Source: a virus. From it: 64,000 bases of DNA. This document shows, in pieces, positions 53,201 through 59,912 of the stretch. A program made the position numbers and the translations under genes. Each line of letters opens with the position of its first letter. The stretch's first letter is position 1. Under the pieces are notes generated by a model. It made no database searches. It was given only the letters and a program-made list of their open reading frames with translations, and was not told where the DNA came from. The stretch is taken from positions 1 to 64,000 of the IMG/VR virus record IMGVR_UViG_3300020185_000041; one strand, written 5' to 3'.

Positions 53201-54046
53201 CTAAAGGTTTCTACTTTTCCGTAAATATGGACTCCGATCCCGATCCTCTTCTGCTGGCAATATTCCTGACTCTTCAAGGCTCGATTCTATAGTGCCCCGA
53301 GCGGTCTTCTTTTCTCCGCGAGGTAATTTCTCTGAGTATTTCTTAGCAAGCTTCGGAAGGCTAATATCGCAAGCATTCATGAATTCATCAGGGCTGAGCA
53401 AATGTTCAACCGCATCGTATGCACCTTGAGTATCTTCAATCTTCAAGCTAGCAGTTCGATAATGTAGATCGTACCCTGGAATCTCTTCACCCTGTTCGAC
53501 CGCCAATTTTGTTGCCTGTTTCTTTGCAGCAGCCTGCCATTTATCCACAACCTGTGCGACATTGAGCATCTTGGCTAGGACGACAGGATTCTCAACATTT
53601 TCCGGGCTGTAACTATCCCATAGGCTCATCTCAAAGTCTTCAACACTCGCGCTATATTTCTTAGCCAATGGAAGCATCTTTTCAGATAGGGCAGGGCATG
53701 AAAGTTTGTGCTTACAGTACCTACAACCTTCGGTATTAGGTATCGCTTCGGCGGTCTCAAGCTCGGCCTTTTCAACTATCATGTTTATGCGCAGTCGAAT
53801 ATCTTCCATGTCCGAACGGCTATAATCATGAGTCAATACCTCATCACGGCGCGGTATTATAAAATGAACCGTAGCAGTCTGTAACTCTGGGAATTTATCC
53901 ATGACCCCAAGAAGATACGCCTGCCCCTGTATGTTCACATCAGCATCGTCAATTTCTCCAACGCCGAATTTAAAATCAACCAAGTCAACATGAGTACCTT
54001 TAATGATTACTCGATCAACTGTTCCAAATATCTTGTCGCTACTCAT
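53201..54046 (-). CDS. C-terminal half of a split Cas4/DUF2800-like nuclease
   Basis: 281 residues that start directly at the catalytic core: GTVDRVIIKGTHVDLVDFKFG gives the D...DxK acids and lysine, IQGQAYLLGVM is the QxxxY motif, and CRYCKHKLSC gives three cysteines of an Fe-S cluster. The N-terminal part of this family (helix with GTxxH and the first cysteine) is absent here but is encoded by the gene at 54220-54492. The C-terminal 120 residues are helical. It would act as an exonuclease subunit in replication or recombination. Confidence 0.75.
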   Translation of the reverse strand: MSSDKIFGTVDRVIIKGTHVDLVDFKFGVGEIDDADVNIQGQAYLLGVMDKFPELQTATVHFIIPRRDEVLTHDYSRSDMEDIRLRINMIVEKAELETAEAIPNTEGCRYCKHKLSCPALSEKMLPLAKKYSASVEDFEMSLWDSYSPENVENPVVLAKMLNVAQVVDKWQAAAKKQATKLAVEQGEEIPGYDLHYRTASLKIEDTQGAYDAVEHLLSPDEFMNACDISLPKLAKKYSEKLPRGEKKTARGTIESSLEESGILPAEEDRDRSPYLRKSRNL

Positions 54047-54233
54047 ACCAAGCCTCCAGGTTATCTTTTAATAATCTCATTAATTCTTTTTCCATTTTGA
54101 ATGCGTACACAGGTAGCACATCGTCAGGAGTATTAATATAAAGCCCGTCAACGCGCCGTATAATCCCAGAAGCCAACACAGGACTTCGATCAAAGAGAAG
54201 GACAAGTCGATATCCATCGTTACTCTCCTCCAT
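54039..54233 (-). CDS. small protein inserted between the nuclease halves, 64 aa
   Basis: The frame overlaps the N-half gene by 14 bases and the C-half gene by 8 bases, so all three are coupled. The product is mixed alpha/beta and acidic with a helical C-terminus (EKELMRLLKDNLEAWYE). No Shine-Dalgarno site precedes ATG 54233. A competing 45-codon hydrophobic frame starts at ATG 54217 behind GGAGGAG, so which frame is used needs proof. Function unknown. Confidence 0.5.
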   Translation of the reverse strand: MEESNDGYRLVLLFDRSPVLASGIIRRVDGLYINTPDDVLPVYAFKMEKELMRLLKDNLEAWYE

Positions 54234-54492
54234 GACGAATGGTTGTTCGTAATTCTTTATAGATATCATCTGCGGCATCCTCCAAGGGTTGAATATAATC
54301 AAGGCAGGATACGACCAATCGAATCTGCTCGTCGTTTAAACCATCCATATTTCCGGTCTCTGCAGCCGAGTGAAGCATCGTACCTTCCTCAGCAAATATG
54401 TTGGTCTCATTACTGCTTCTATAGCTAGGGCAGATCTCTACATATTTTAATGTGCTCGGCCCGAGCTCATGATGTTCTTCAGGACTGCTCAC
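54220..54492 (-). CDS. N-terminal half of a split Cas4/DUF2800-like nuclease
   Basis: 90 residues. GTG 54492 is chosen because GGAGGT lies 8 bases upstream. HELGPSTLKYVEICPSYRSS followed by AEEGTMLHSAAETG is the N-terminal part of Cas4/RecB-like DUF2800 proteins: a helix ending in C-P (first Fe-S cysteine) and the G-T-x-x-H motif. It ends where the family continues into the GT-x-D strand, which is encoded by the gene at 53201-54046. The two products probably assemble into one active nuclease. Confidence 0.7.
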   Translation of the reverse strand: MSSPEEHHELGPSTLKYVEICPSYRSSNETNIFAEEGTMLHSAAETGNMDGLNDEQIRLVVSCLDYIQPLEDAADDIYKELRTTIRHGGE

Positions 54493-54670
54493 TATTAAAT
54501 ACCTCCGATATTGCCCAGTCATTGGGGATTATTTCTTGGTCGACAGTCACAGGATGAAAGCCGGCGGCCACAAGCAAACCTTTCACAGCAATTAAGACCT
54601 GATCAAGGGCACAGTCGTCTGCGATATCCGCACTAAATTCAGCACCTAGATTCTCAATTGTTATCTTCAT
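54479..54670 (-). CDS. conserved small phage protein, 63 aa
   Basis: ATG 54670 is chosen over a longer upstream frame. The pattern MKITIENLG...ADDCALDQVLIAVKGLLVAAGFHPVTVDQ is a common small phage protein beginning MKI.IE and ending in GLL.A.GFHP.TV. Function unknown. It overlaps both neighbours by 14-17 bases. Confidence 0.65.
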   Translation of the reverse strand: MKITIENLGAEFSADIADDCALDQVLIAVKGLLVAAGFHPVTVDQEIIPNDWAISEVFNSEQS

Positions 54671-54920
54671 CGCTCGCCTCCTCCTTATCTCCGTACTTCT
54701 CAACAAACTCCTCAAGCCCACGACGAATAGCGATCTCAGCATATTCATCATCGGTAGCAATCTCTTTACCCCATGATACGAGCATGGCCTTGGTATCATC
54801 CTCCATTTCAAGGTCCATATGGGTGTACATTTCATCCCAAGTCTTACCAATTCGAATGACCGGAAGATCGCCCTTCATGATCTCTGATAACTCCGCCTTT
54901 TTTTCCGCATCCATAGTCAT
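54654..54920 (-). CDS. hypothetical acidic helical protein, 88 aa
   Basis: Starts at or two codons after ATG 54920, right beside the stop of the upstream gene. The product is charged and helical (TWDEMYTHMDLEMEDDTKAMLVSWG) with an acidic tail ending DEDNN. Part of the coupled chain of small early genes. No family recognised. Confidence 0.6.
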   Translation of the reverse strand: MTMDAEKKAELSEIMKGDLPVIRIGKTWDEMYTHMDLEMEDDTKAMLVSWGKEIATDDEYAEIAIRRGLEEFVEKYGDKEEASDEDNN

Positions 54921-55259
54921 CTATTTAGCCTCCCCGTCTTTGTCGCGTTTACTATCTATTGCTTTAGCCAGCATTAAAAGCATGCCGTGGATCTGTTTAA
55001 CCTCTTGCTGCAAATGCATGATTTGAAGTTCTTGAAAAGCAGTATAAGTAACCGCGCTATCTCGCTCGGGTTTAATCTTTTCTTCGTGCTCGGTCATCTC
55101 ATTGATGCGAGTCCGTAGCTCTTCAAGCTGCTCCTTGTGCTCGTCAGGTAATTCGCTCAGGGTATCTATTACCCGGTTCTTACTCTCGACTAATAATTCA
55201 TCCAAGCCAACTTCTTCAGGCTCTTCAGATGGTTCAAAAAAATCTGGATTAAATCTCAT
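54921..55259 (-). CDS. hypothetical coiled-coil protein, 112 aa
   Basis: ATG 55259 is chosen because it directly follows CCCACACACCATT and because the upstream extension looks like leader. The protein is acidic with two heptad-like segments (residues 35-65 and 75-105), suggesting a dimer or scaffold. It opens a unit whose leader has a CTGCAA-loop hairpin. Confidence 0.65.
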   Translation of the reverse strand: MRFNPDFFEPSEEPEEVGLDELLVESKNRVIDTLSELPDEHKEQLEELRTRINEMTEHEEKIKPERDSAVTYTAFQELQIMHLQQEVKQIHGMLLMLAKAIDSKRDKDGEAK

Positions 55260-55302
55260 AATGGTGTGTGGGTTTTTAGGTTTTGCCCAGTTGCAGCCGG
55301 GC
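55260..55302 (-). promoter_or_regulatory. leader with CTGCAA-loop hairpin and CCACACACCAT motif
   Basis: Read leftward: GCCCGG-CTGCAA-CTGGGC (55285-55302), a 12-base A-rich spacer, CCCACACACCATT, then ATG 55259. No Shine-Dalgarno site. A TATAAC -10-like sequence at 55315-55320 within a TGTATAACA motif could start the transcript. Confidence 0.65.
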
Positions 55303-55449
55303 GATTTGTTAAGTGTTATACATATGCAGAACAAATGCAATTATAAAAATGGTCTTTCTAAAGGTTTTTCTTCTTTGGCCAAAAGTCGACGGCTGAAGGT
55401 TAAAAGTTTTTTAATTAGGTGGTATATTTTATATTTCATAATTTAATAA

Positions 55450-55525
55450 TGGAGCTCCCAATCAGATTCGAACTGATGACCCCATCCTTACCATGGATGT
55501 GCTCTACCAACTGAGCTATGGGAGC
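55450..55525 (-). tRNA. tRNA-Thr (anticodon GGT)
   Basis: A full cloverleaf of 76 bases with encoded CCA: acceptor GCTCCCA/TGGGAGC, D-stem GCTC/GAGC, anticodon stem CATCC/GGATG with loop ATGGTAA, T-stem ATCAG/CTGAT with loop TTCGAAT. Anticodon GGT reads ACC and ACT. It lies between the helicase gene and a CACACC-led gene in the leftward operon. Confidence 0.95.
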
Positions 55526-55536
55526 GAATTTAAATT

Positions 55537-55612
55537 TGGTGGAGCCAGACGGGATCGAACCGACGACCTCCTGAATGCAAATCAGGCGCTCTTCCAACTG
55601 AGCTATGGCCCC
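55537..55612 (-). tRNA. tRNA-Ala (anticodon TGC)
   Basis: 76 bases with encoded CCA: acceptor GGGGCCA/TGGCTCC (one G-U), D-stem GCTC/GAGC, anticodon stem CCTGA/TCAGG with loop TTTGCAT, and T-arm with loop TTCGATC and one T-T mismatch in the stem. Reads GCA. Eleven bases separate it from the tRNA-Thr gene, so they are likely co-transcribed. Confidence 0.93.
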
Positions 55613-55647
55613 AAGGTGTTTCATGATATCAGAAGTGCAGCAAAGTG

Positions 55648-56964
55648 CTATAGGATCGGGTTGAGCTCATCATCATTAATGAGATCTAAATTATCGAGCT
55701 TACGCTTAACCAATTTGCAGACGCGCATCTCAACTGTTCCTTCCGCAAACACAATCTTTTGAACAGCAGGACTCTTAGCTCCGGCTCGATGAATCCGTCC
55801 AAGAGTCTGTTTGAAATCAATCGCAGAAAAGGTAGGGGATATCAAAGATACCCGAGGATGATTGCCATTTATATCGTGCAAAGAAACGCCAGTTCCTCCC
55901 GCTTGAATTGTACATATCATGATTCGGGCAGCATCATTTTGAAATCCTAAGCATTGAAGCTCACGCTCAGTCTCTGTCTGTCCGCCATGAATCATTCGAA
56001 TTTCACACAGACCAGCAAGCCGACGAAGCAAAACTTCCATGGTCTCACGAAAATTTACAAAGATTGCTACGCTATTTCCAGACTCATACGCATCCCGGGC
56101 AAGCTCTTCAAATAATGGAACCTTTAACAATTCAATTTCCTGACGAGCACGAAGCTGAGCAACCAATGGATTATCAGTATCAGTATATTTCTTACCTTCG
56201 AGCGCAGTTAATTCAGCCTTCAAATCACTATAGATCAAATCAATGTCAGAACGGCCGGAAATATCATATCCCTGGGCAATGATATTAGAATTAGGAAAGG
56301 CACCGGGGGGCAGGTCTGCAATTTTGATCCTGCTCCCCCGAGCACCATTCTTATATATATGATCATGTAAGCGTTTGAGAACTGCTTTGGATCCTTTGAA
56401 CTCAAGGCCTCCAAACAATCCACGCTTACAACCATTTTTAAGCGACCAACGCCACCAACCCTTATCATCATGCAGATCGAGAACATAACCCAGTGCTCTC
56501 ATCTCTGTAGGATTGGTACAACTAGTCGCACCTAGACAAAGTATATTTAAGCCAGCACGCTTTGCCGCTATCATCATCTTTGCATTCTTGGATTTATTCC
56601 CTTTGCATCGATGGTCCTCATCAAATATGACCAAGGCCTTCTTGGGATTAAGAAGCCATTTAGACCCGTCATAAAACTCGGTACTTCCACGAATCATTTT
56701 CTCGTAGGTATAGGCATGCTGATCAGTAGGCTCATAGCCATAGCTAAGCATCGTATCTTTCCAGCTCGGGACAACGGACTTAGGACAAAGGACGAAGGGC
56801 ACAAGCCCCATCTTCTTAGCCAAATAAAGCGCGACAAAGGTCTTACCGGTTCCGGTATCAGATCCATCCTTAGCATAGCCATGATTAAGCAGCGAAGTCA
56901 TTAAGACTTTCGCATGAAAAATCTGCCAATCAAATAGAGTCGGGGTAGTAGACTGTTGGGTCAT
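55648..56964 (-). CDS. SNF2/SF2-type DNA helicase
   Basis: 438 residues. Motif I SDTGTGKTFVAL near 35-46, motif II VIFDEDH near 112, motif III LGATSC, and in the second RecA-like lobe VAIFVNFRETMEVL, MICTIQAGGTGVSLHD and QTLGRIHRAGA (motifs V and VI). This is the compact SNF2-like helicase seen in many phages, likely for remodelling or branch migration during replication. The start overlaps the end of the sigma-like gene by 35 bases. Confidence 0.85.
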   Translation of the reverse strand: MTQQSTTPTLFDWQIFHAKVLMTSLLNHGYAKDGSDTGTGKTFVALYLAKKMGLVPFVLCPKSVVPSWKDTMLSYGYEPTDQHAYTYEKMIRGSTEFYDGSKWLLNPKKALVIFDEDHRCKGNKSKNAKMMIAAKRAGLNILCLGATSCTNPTEMRALGYVLDLHDDKGWWRWSLKNGCKRGLFGGLEFKGSKAVLKRLHDHIYKNGARGSRIKIADLPPGAFPNSNIIAQGYDISGRSDIDLIYSDLKAELTALEGKKYTDTDNPLVAQLRARQEIELLKVPLFEELARDAYESGNSVAIFVNFRETMEVLLRRLAGLCEIRMIHGGQTETERELQCLGFQNDAARIMICTIQAGGTGVSLHDINGNHPRVSLISPTFSAIDFKQTLGRIHRAGAKSPAVQKIVFAEGTVEMRVCKLVKRKLDNLDLINDDELNPIL

Positions 56965-57271
56965 CGCCTTTATGTTCTGTTAATCCGTTTATCCAATCCG
57001 ACTCCTCTAAATCCTCGCGCATATTAATGCTTCGAATAAGCCGCCATAATTTACGAAGCGCAGCCTCTTCAATCTGACGAACACGCTCACGGGTAACTCC
57101 CATGACGGTGCCAATCTCTTCAAGAGTATAGCTGCGATTCTCATTAGGTTCGTACAAGCTTTCACTACCATCTTTCTCAAGCAGTGTACGCTCACGAAGC
57201 ATGAACTCGCGCAATCGCTGATCAGCATCGGTAGCATCGAAATCAAATTGAGATTCAATACGAGCACGCAA
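56930..57271 (-). CDS. sigma-70 region 4-like protein
   Basis: YTLEEIGTVMGVTRERVRQI is the -35-binding helix-turn-helix of sigma-70 region 4.2, continued by EEAALRKLWRLI. Regions 1-3 are absent, so it cannot open promoters alone. It could bind host core polymerase or act with another factor to redirect transcription. The start is uncertain. The frame stays open to 57481 with a Lys/Pro-rich stretch, but that would overlap the zinc-ribbon gene by 197 bases; TTG 57271 or ATG 57202 avoid this. The promoter-like repeats at 955, 1756 and 61391 are possible targets. Confidence 0.7.
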   Translation of the reverse strand: MRARIESQFDFDATDADQRLREFMLRERTLLEKDGSESLYEPNENRSYTLEEIGTVMGVTRERVRQIEEAALRKLWRLIRSINMREDLEESDWINGLTEHKGDDPTVYYPDSI

Positions 57272-57284
57272 TTCATCCTGAGAT

Positions 57285-57497
57285 TTAGGCTGCGGCTTGG
57301 GCTTGGGTTTTTTGGTACGCTTTGCGGAGCCTTTGGACTTCTTGCATGATGATTTTGAATTCTTCCGCCGGTATTTCTTTCGTAGTAAACCGGCATCCGC
57401 AAGAAGGGCATGAACGACGTCGTCGGGTATACCGCTTATTGGCTGGCCGACGGGTTTCTTTGGTGTATGTATCTGTTCCACACTTAGGACAATTCAT
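57285..57497 (-). CDS. NrdR-like zinc-ribbon protein, 70 aa
   Basis: MNCPKCGTDTYTKETRR...RRRRSCPSCGCRFTTKE is a clear four-cysteine zinc ribbon of the type that begins NrdR, the ribonucleotide-reductase repressor. The ATP-cone of NrdR is missing; a short helical, Q/A-rich tail follows instead. It lies directly before the sigma-4-like gene, so the pair may be a transcription-control unit. Confidence 0.7.
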   Translation of the reverse strand: MNCPKCGTDTYTKETRRPANKRYTRRRRSCPSCGCRFTTKEIPAEEFKIIMQEVQRLRKAYQKTQAQAAA

Positions 57498-57500
57498 TGG

Positions 57501-57734
57501 TTATACCGTACGCTCTTGAAAGCGTGTGCTCCCTTTACGAATCTCGCTACGAATGTAATCGAGATCAGCAGGACGAGAAGATACAAGCGCCCGGTCAGCA
57601 TCGACATAAAGCGCGCTCCCCGAGGTTGCCTTTTTTAATCGAGTCTCGAACGCATTCATGCGATCAAGAAGCCCTTCCACTACAACCTCTAGTTGTTCCA
57701 TTTTATTTTCTAATATTTCCGCCGACATTTTCAT
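57501..57734 (-). CDS. hypothetical coiled-coil protein, 77 aa
   Basis: Residues 4-38 form a strong coiled coil (ILENKMEQLEVVVEGLLDRMNAFETRLKKA). The rest is polar and charged. The stop lies three bases before the zinc-ribbon start. No family recognised. Confidence 0.6.
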   Translation of the reverse strand: MKMSAEILENKMEQLEVVVEGLLDRMNAFETRLKKATSGSALYVDADRALVSSRPADLDYIRSEIRKGSTRFQERTV

Positions 57735-57743
57735 TTTATATTT

Positions 57744-57929
57744 CTATTTGTAATTTTTTTGGTGATTGAAATCTATGCAGGGCGCACGATCATTATCGAT
57801 GATCCGTGCCATCTGCTTATAAACTTCGGATACATGCTCCGGGCCTTTGGCCGATAGCTCGTCAAGCCAACGCTCCAAGCGCATGAGAATAAGGTTATAT
57901 TCCCGATCGGTATAAAGATCCTCGCTCAT
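57744..57929 (-). CDS. hypothetical helical protein, 61 aa
   Basis: Overlaps the upstream gene's stop by four bases. The product is helical and charged (EYNLILMRLERWLDELSAKGPEHVSEVYKQMARII). No family recognised; part of the early leftward operon. Confidence 0.6.
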   Translation of the reverse strand: MSEDLYTDREYNLILMRLERWLDELSAKGPEHVSEVYKQMARIIDNDRAPCIDFNHQKNYK

Positions 57930-58171
57930 GCCGCATCGATGAGATTCATGACCTCATCATAGGATTCTAAAACATTGACCATCTCAGGGCGGACAACCTT
58001 AGCAGTATCAAGCATGGCTACAGGCATGCCCGAAAATATTATTGTACTCTTTACTCCAGCCCGATTCTTATCCTCCGGGATATTGACCGGCAGGACCATG
58101 GCAATATGCCTCGGGTTGACAGCCAAAGGTCGTTGGCTGGAGTTCGTAAGCTTTATGAATTTTTCTGTCAT
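57926..58171 (-). CDS. small beta protein, weakly FlbD-like, 81 aa
   Basis: First gene of a unit with the CTGCAA hairpin and CCCACACACCAT leader. The sequence FIKLTNSSQRPLAVNPRHIAMVLPV...TIIFSGMPVAMLDTAKVVRPEMVNVLESYDEVMNLI reads as a short beta barrel followed by a helix, vaguely like FlbD-type proteins, which are sometimes found in phages. Function unknown. Confidence 0.6.
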   Translation of the reverse strand: MTEKFIKLTNSSQRPLAVNPRHIAMVLPVNIPEDKNRAGVKSTIIFSGMPVAMLDTAKVVRPEMVNVLESYDEVMNLIDAA

Positions 58172-58217
58172 ATGGTGTGTGGGTTATTGATTTTAAGATC
58201 CCCGGTTGCAGCCGGGG
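58172..58217 (-). promoter_or_regulatory. leader with CTGCAA-loop hairpin and CCACACACCAT motif
   Basis: Read leftward: CCCCGG-CTGCAA-CCGGGG (58200-58217), a 16-base spacer, CCCACACACCAT, then ATG 58171. The stem is perfect. The same order recurs at 55260-55302 and 61104-61154. Confidence 0.75.
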
Positions 58218-58241
58218 CATGCCTCATGCATGTTCCACCAA

Positions 58242-58269
58242 TGTATACACAATGTTATACACCAGTCAA
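58242..58269 (-). promoter_or_regulatory. sigma-70-like promoter
   Basis: Read leftward: TTGACT, 16-base spacer, TATACA. The spacer contains TGTATAACA. It would start the transcript about 60 bases before the ATG at 58171, so the hairpin and CACACC motif would be in the 5' UTR. Confidence 0.65.
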
Positions 58270-58370
58270 ACAGTTATTCAAAAAAATGTTAGTGCTCCCT
58301 CATTGATACACAAATAAGTTTATCAATCATTTTTCTAACCTTTGAGGCGCAAAGGGCCGAAGCCCTTTAT

Positions 58371-58625
58371 CTAAGCGGAATCCCGACGAGCAATTCGTTC
58401 AATCAATCCGGCACGGATGCCCGAGGATAATAAATCAACCTCAGAAAATACCTCGCTGCCGTACTTAATAAGCTGCCCAGCAAGATCATCATCAATCTCC
58501 AATTCCAAATGATATGGACGAGGAGCCCCATCCTCATGATCAATCCGGATGACATCAATTGATCCAACAATCTCATGCCCGGTACGCCCATCTATTCTAG
58601 ACTCTTCTACTATATTATCGTTCAT
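58371..58625 (-). CDS. hypothetical acidic protein, 84 aa
   Basis: Overlaps the upstream gene by 11 bases. Acidic, with a beta N-terminal half (GSIDVIRIDHEDGAPRPYHLELEID) and a helical C-terminal half. No family recognised. The 100 bases after its stop hold the promoter described at 58242-58269. Confidence 0.6.
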   Translation of the reverse strand: MNDNIVEESRIDGRTGHEIVGSIDVIRIDHEDGAPRPYHLELEIDDDLAGQLIKYGSEVFSEVDLLSSGIRAGLIERIARRDSA

Positions 58626-58824
58626 AATTTAAAAATACATAGATCGGCGTGTCCTCCCCGACATAAGCCCCATCTATATTATACCAAAAATAATCCACCG
58701 CATCCTCATGCGTCATATCATCGCGAACAACCAAGGTCTCTATCATAGCATCCGCATCATAGATCGCTCGGTCCTTCGAATCCTTGCCAATTAGGCAGCT
58801 ATCAAATCCATCAGCGGTAATCAT
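58615..58824 (-). CDS. conserved small phage protein, 69 aa
   Basis: The pattern IYDADAMIETLVVRDDMTHEDAVDYFWYNIDGAYVGEDTPIYV is a widespread small phage protein whose hallmark is MT.E.A.....N..GA..GE.TP. I know it as a family without function. The ATG overlaps the stop of the tiny membrane peptide upstream. Confidence 0.7.
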   Translation of the reverse strand: MITADGFDSCLIGKDSKDRAIYDADAMIETLVVRDDMTHEDAVDYFWYNIDGAYVGEDTPIYVFLNYER

Positions 58825-58889
58825 AAAATATCAGCTAGAAACATGGAGACTATTAATACGCAAAATAGAACTGCCCAGAGCTCAAGCAT
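58821..58889 (-). CDS. 22-residue membrane micropeptide
   Basis: MLELWAVLFCVLIVSMFLAD then IL. The ATG lies inside the end of the resolvase gene (8-base overlap) and the stop overlaps the next ATG (ATGA), so it sits in a coupled chain with no spare bases. It is one transmembrane helix. Very short, but the exact fit between two genes supports it. Confidence 0.5.
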   Translation of the reverse strand: MLELWAVLFCVLIVSMFLADIL

Positions 58890-59340
58890 CGCGATTCAAT
58901 TTCCAATCCATGATCATTACAGCATCCGCATTGGCGTTAGTAATTTTAAGACCGGGATATAATCGCGCAGCATTATCTTTAATCGTACGCTTGCGATCAG
59001 TATATCCCATCTTAGGCTTCAACCCCCGCAAGCCTTTCTGCCATTCCCGAGGCTTAACTAATTCGACCGGAAAGCGACGAGCCCGCAATGCTCCAACCAA
59101 GAATCCAAAATTATACCCAAGCTTAAATGAACTAGCATTACTAGTCATAGAGGAAACATAGGCCGGTACGTCTTCGACAATCGCAGTATATCCAGCGGGA
59201 TTTATAGGATCCAAAAATTCTAAGAACTCAGTCTCAGTCCTCCAGGCATATACAGACATATCATCGCTGTTAGGCGCAAGCCATGCCCATCCACCGGATA
59301 CGCCTGGGTCAAAGGCCAACAGCCCTCGGCCGGAGGTCAT
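58882..59340 (-). CDS. RuvC-like Holliday-junction resolvase
   Basis: 152 residues with the RNase-H-fold acids of RuvC: LLAFDPGVSGGWAW (D11), AIVEDVP (E56) and NADAVMIMD near the C-terminus. It would cut four-way junctions formed during replication or before packaging. The ATG overlaps the stop of the RHH gene. The window has two other junction-type nucleases, so resolution may be divided among them. Confidence 0.82.
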   Translation of the reverse strand: MTSGRGLLAFDPGVSGGWAWLAPNSDDMSVYAWRTETEFLEFLDPINPAGYTAIVEDVPAYVSSMTSNASSFKLGYNFGFLVGALRARRFPVELVKPREWQKGLRGLKPKMGYTDRKRTIKDNAARLYPGLKITNANADAVMIMDWKLNRDA

Positions 59341-59474
59341 TGGTCGCGGAGGTATAAGGTCACTGCCTTGCGCACAAGTTGACTAGGTGTAGTAACCTCA
59401 ACTTCTGCCTGCTTCTTCAACGCTTCCACTAAGGAGGATTCAACCCGTATATTTAACTGCGTATCTTTCGACAT
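59337..59474 (-). CDS. ribbon-helix-helix regulator, 45 aa
   Basis: TQLNIRVESSLVEALKKQAE + VEVTTPSQLVRKAVTLYL is a minimal Arc/CopG ribbon-helix-helix dimer. It is the first gene of the leftward early operon. Its promoter (TTGCAT, 18-base spacer, TATAAC) ends six bases before the ATG, so the mRNA is probably leaderless. It faces a second RHH gene across a short divergent promoter region, a layout suited to a regulatory switch. Confidence 0.75.
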   Translation of the reverse strand: MSKDTQLNIRVESSLVEALKKQAEVEVTTPSQLVRKAVTLYLRDQ

Positions 59475-59480
59475 TCAACT

Positions 59481-59510
59481 GTTATACATTACATAGTCAT
59501 TGTTATGCAA
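59481..59510 (-). promoter_or_regulatory. leftward promoter of the early operon
   Basis: TTGCAT, 18-base spacer, TATAAC, read leftward. The -10 lies within a TGTATAACA motif and only six bases before the ATG, implying a leaderless transcript. Confidence 0.55.
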
Positions 59511-59574
59511 CTGGTTGGAATTGCACTATTCAACGGGGATGCACTAGGTGTAGTACAAAAAGTCAATAAATATT

Positions 59575-59602
59575 TTGCAAAGCACTACATTTTGTGTATA
59601 CA
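59575..59602 (+). promoter_or_regulatory. rightward promoter of the second RHH gene
   Basis: TTGCAA, 16-base spacer, TATACA. A second TGTTATACA follows at 59604-59612, then CCACACACC at 59613, so operator, promoter and translation leader are packed into 50 bases. Confidence 0.6.
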
Positions 59603-59630
59603 TTGTTATACACCACACACCCTAATCCCT

Positions 59631-59912
59631 ATGAAAAATACAAAAAAAAGTAAAAAACCCCCCTCAAAATCGCTCGGTCTAGACCGGGAGCATAAAGACA
59701 TAACCTGTGCCGTAAGACTTCCAAGGTCGATGTACGAGGCCTTAGGTCAATGCGCGAAGGTCGAAAATACTTCGCTCTCGGACGTAATTCGCGAGGCTCT
59801 GGTCGAAAAAATGAGCCAAGTCGAAGAGAAGGAAAGACAGCGTGTTTTAAAAGAGGCTGAATACGAGGCGCGACTCCGTGAGCTTGGTGTTGACCCTCGG
59901 AAGACAGCCTGA
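59631..59912 (+). CDS. ribbon-helix-helix regulator, 93 aa
   Basis: ATG 59631 is chosen because the CCACACACC leader lies just upstream and the promoter at 59575 would exclude the longer frame. A basic N-terminus is followed by ITCAVRLPRSMYEALGQCAKVENTSLSDVIREALVEKM, a CopG/Arc-type RHH fold, then a charged helix. It diverges from the 45-residue RHH gene. Likely a transcriptional repressor of the early region. Confidence 0.72.
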   Translation: MKNTKKSKKPPSKSLGLDREHKDITCAVRLPRSMYEALGQCAKVENTSLSDVIREALVEKMSQVEEKERQRVLKEAEYEARLRELGVDPRKTA

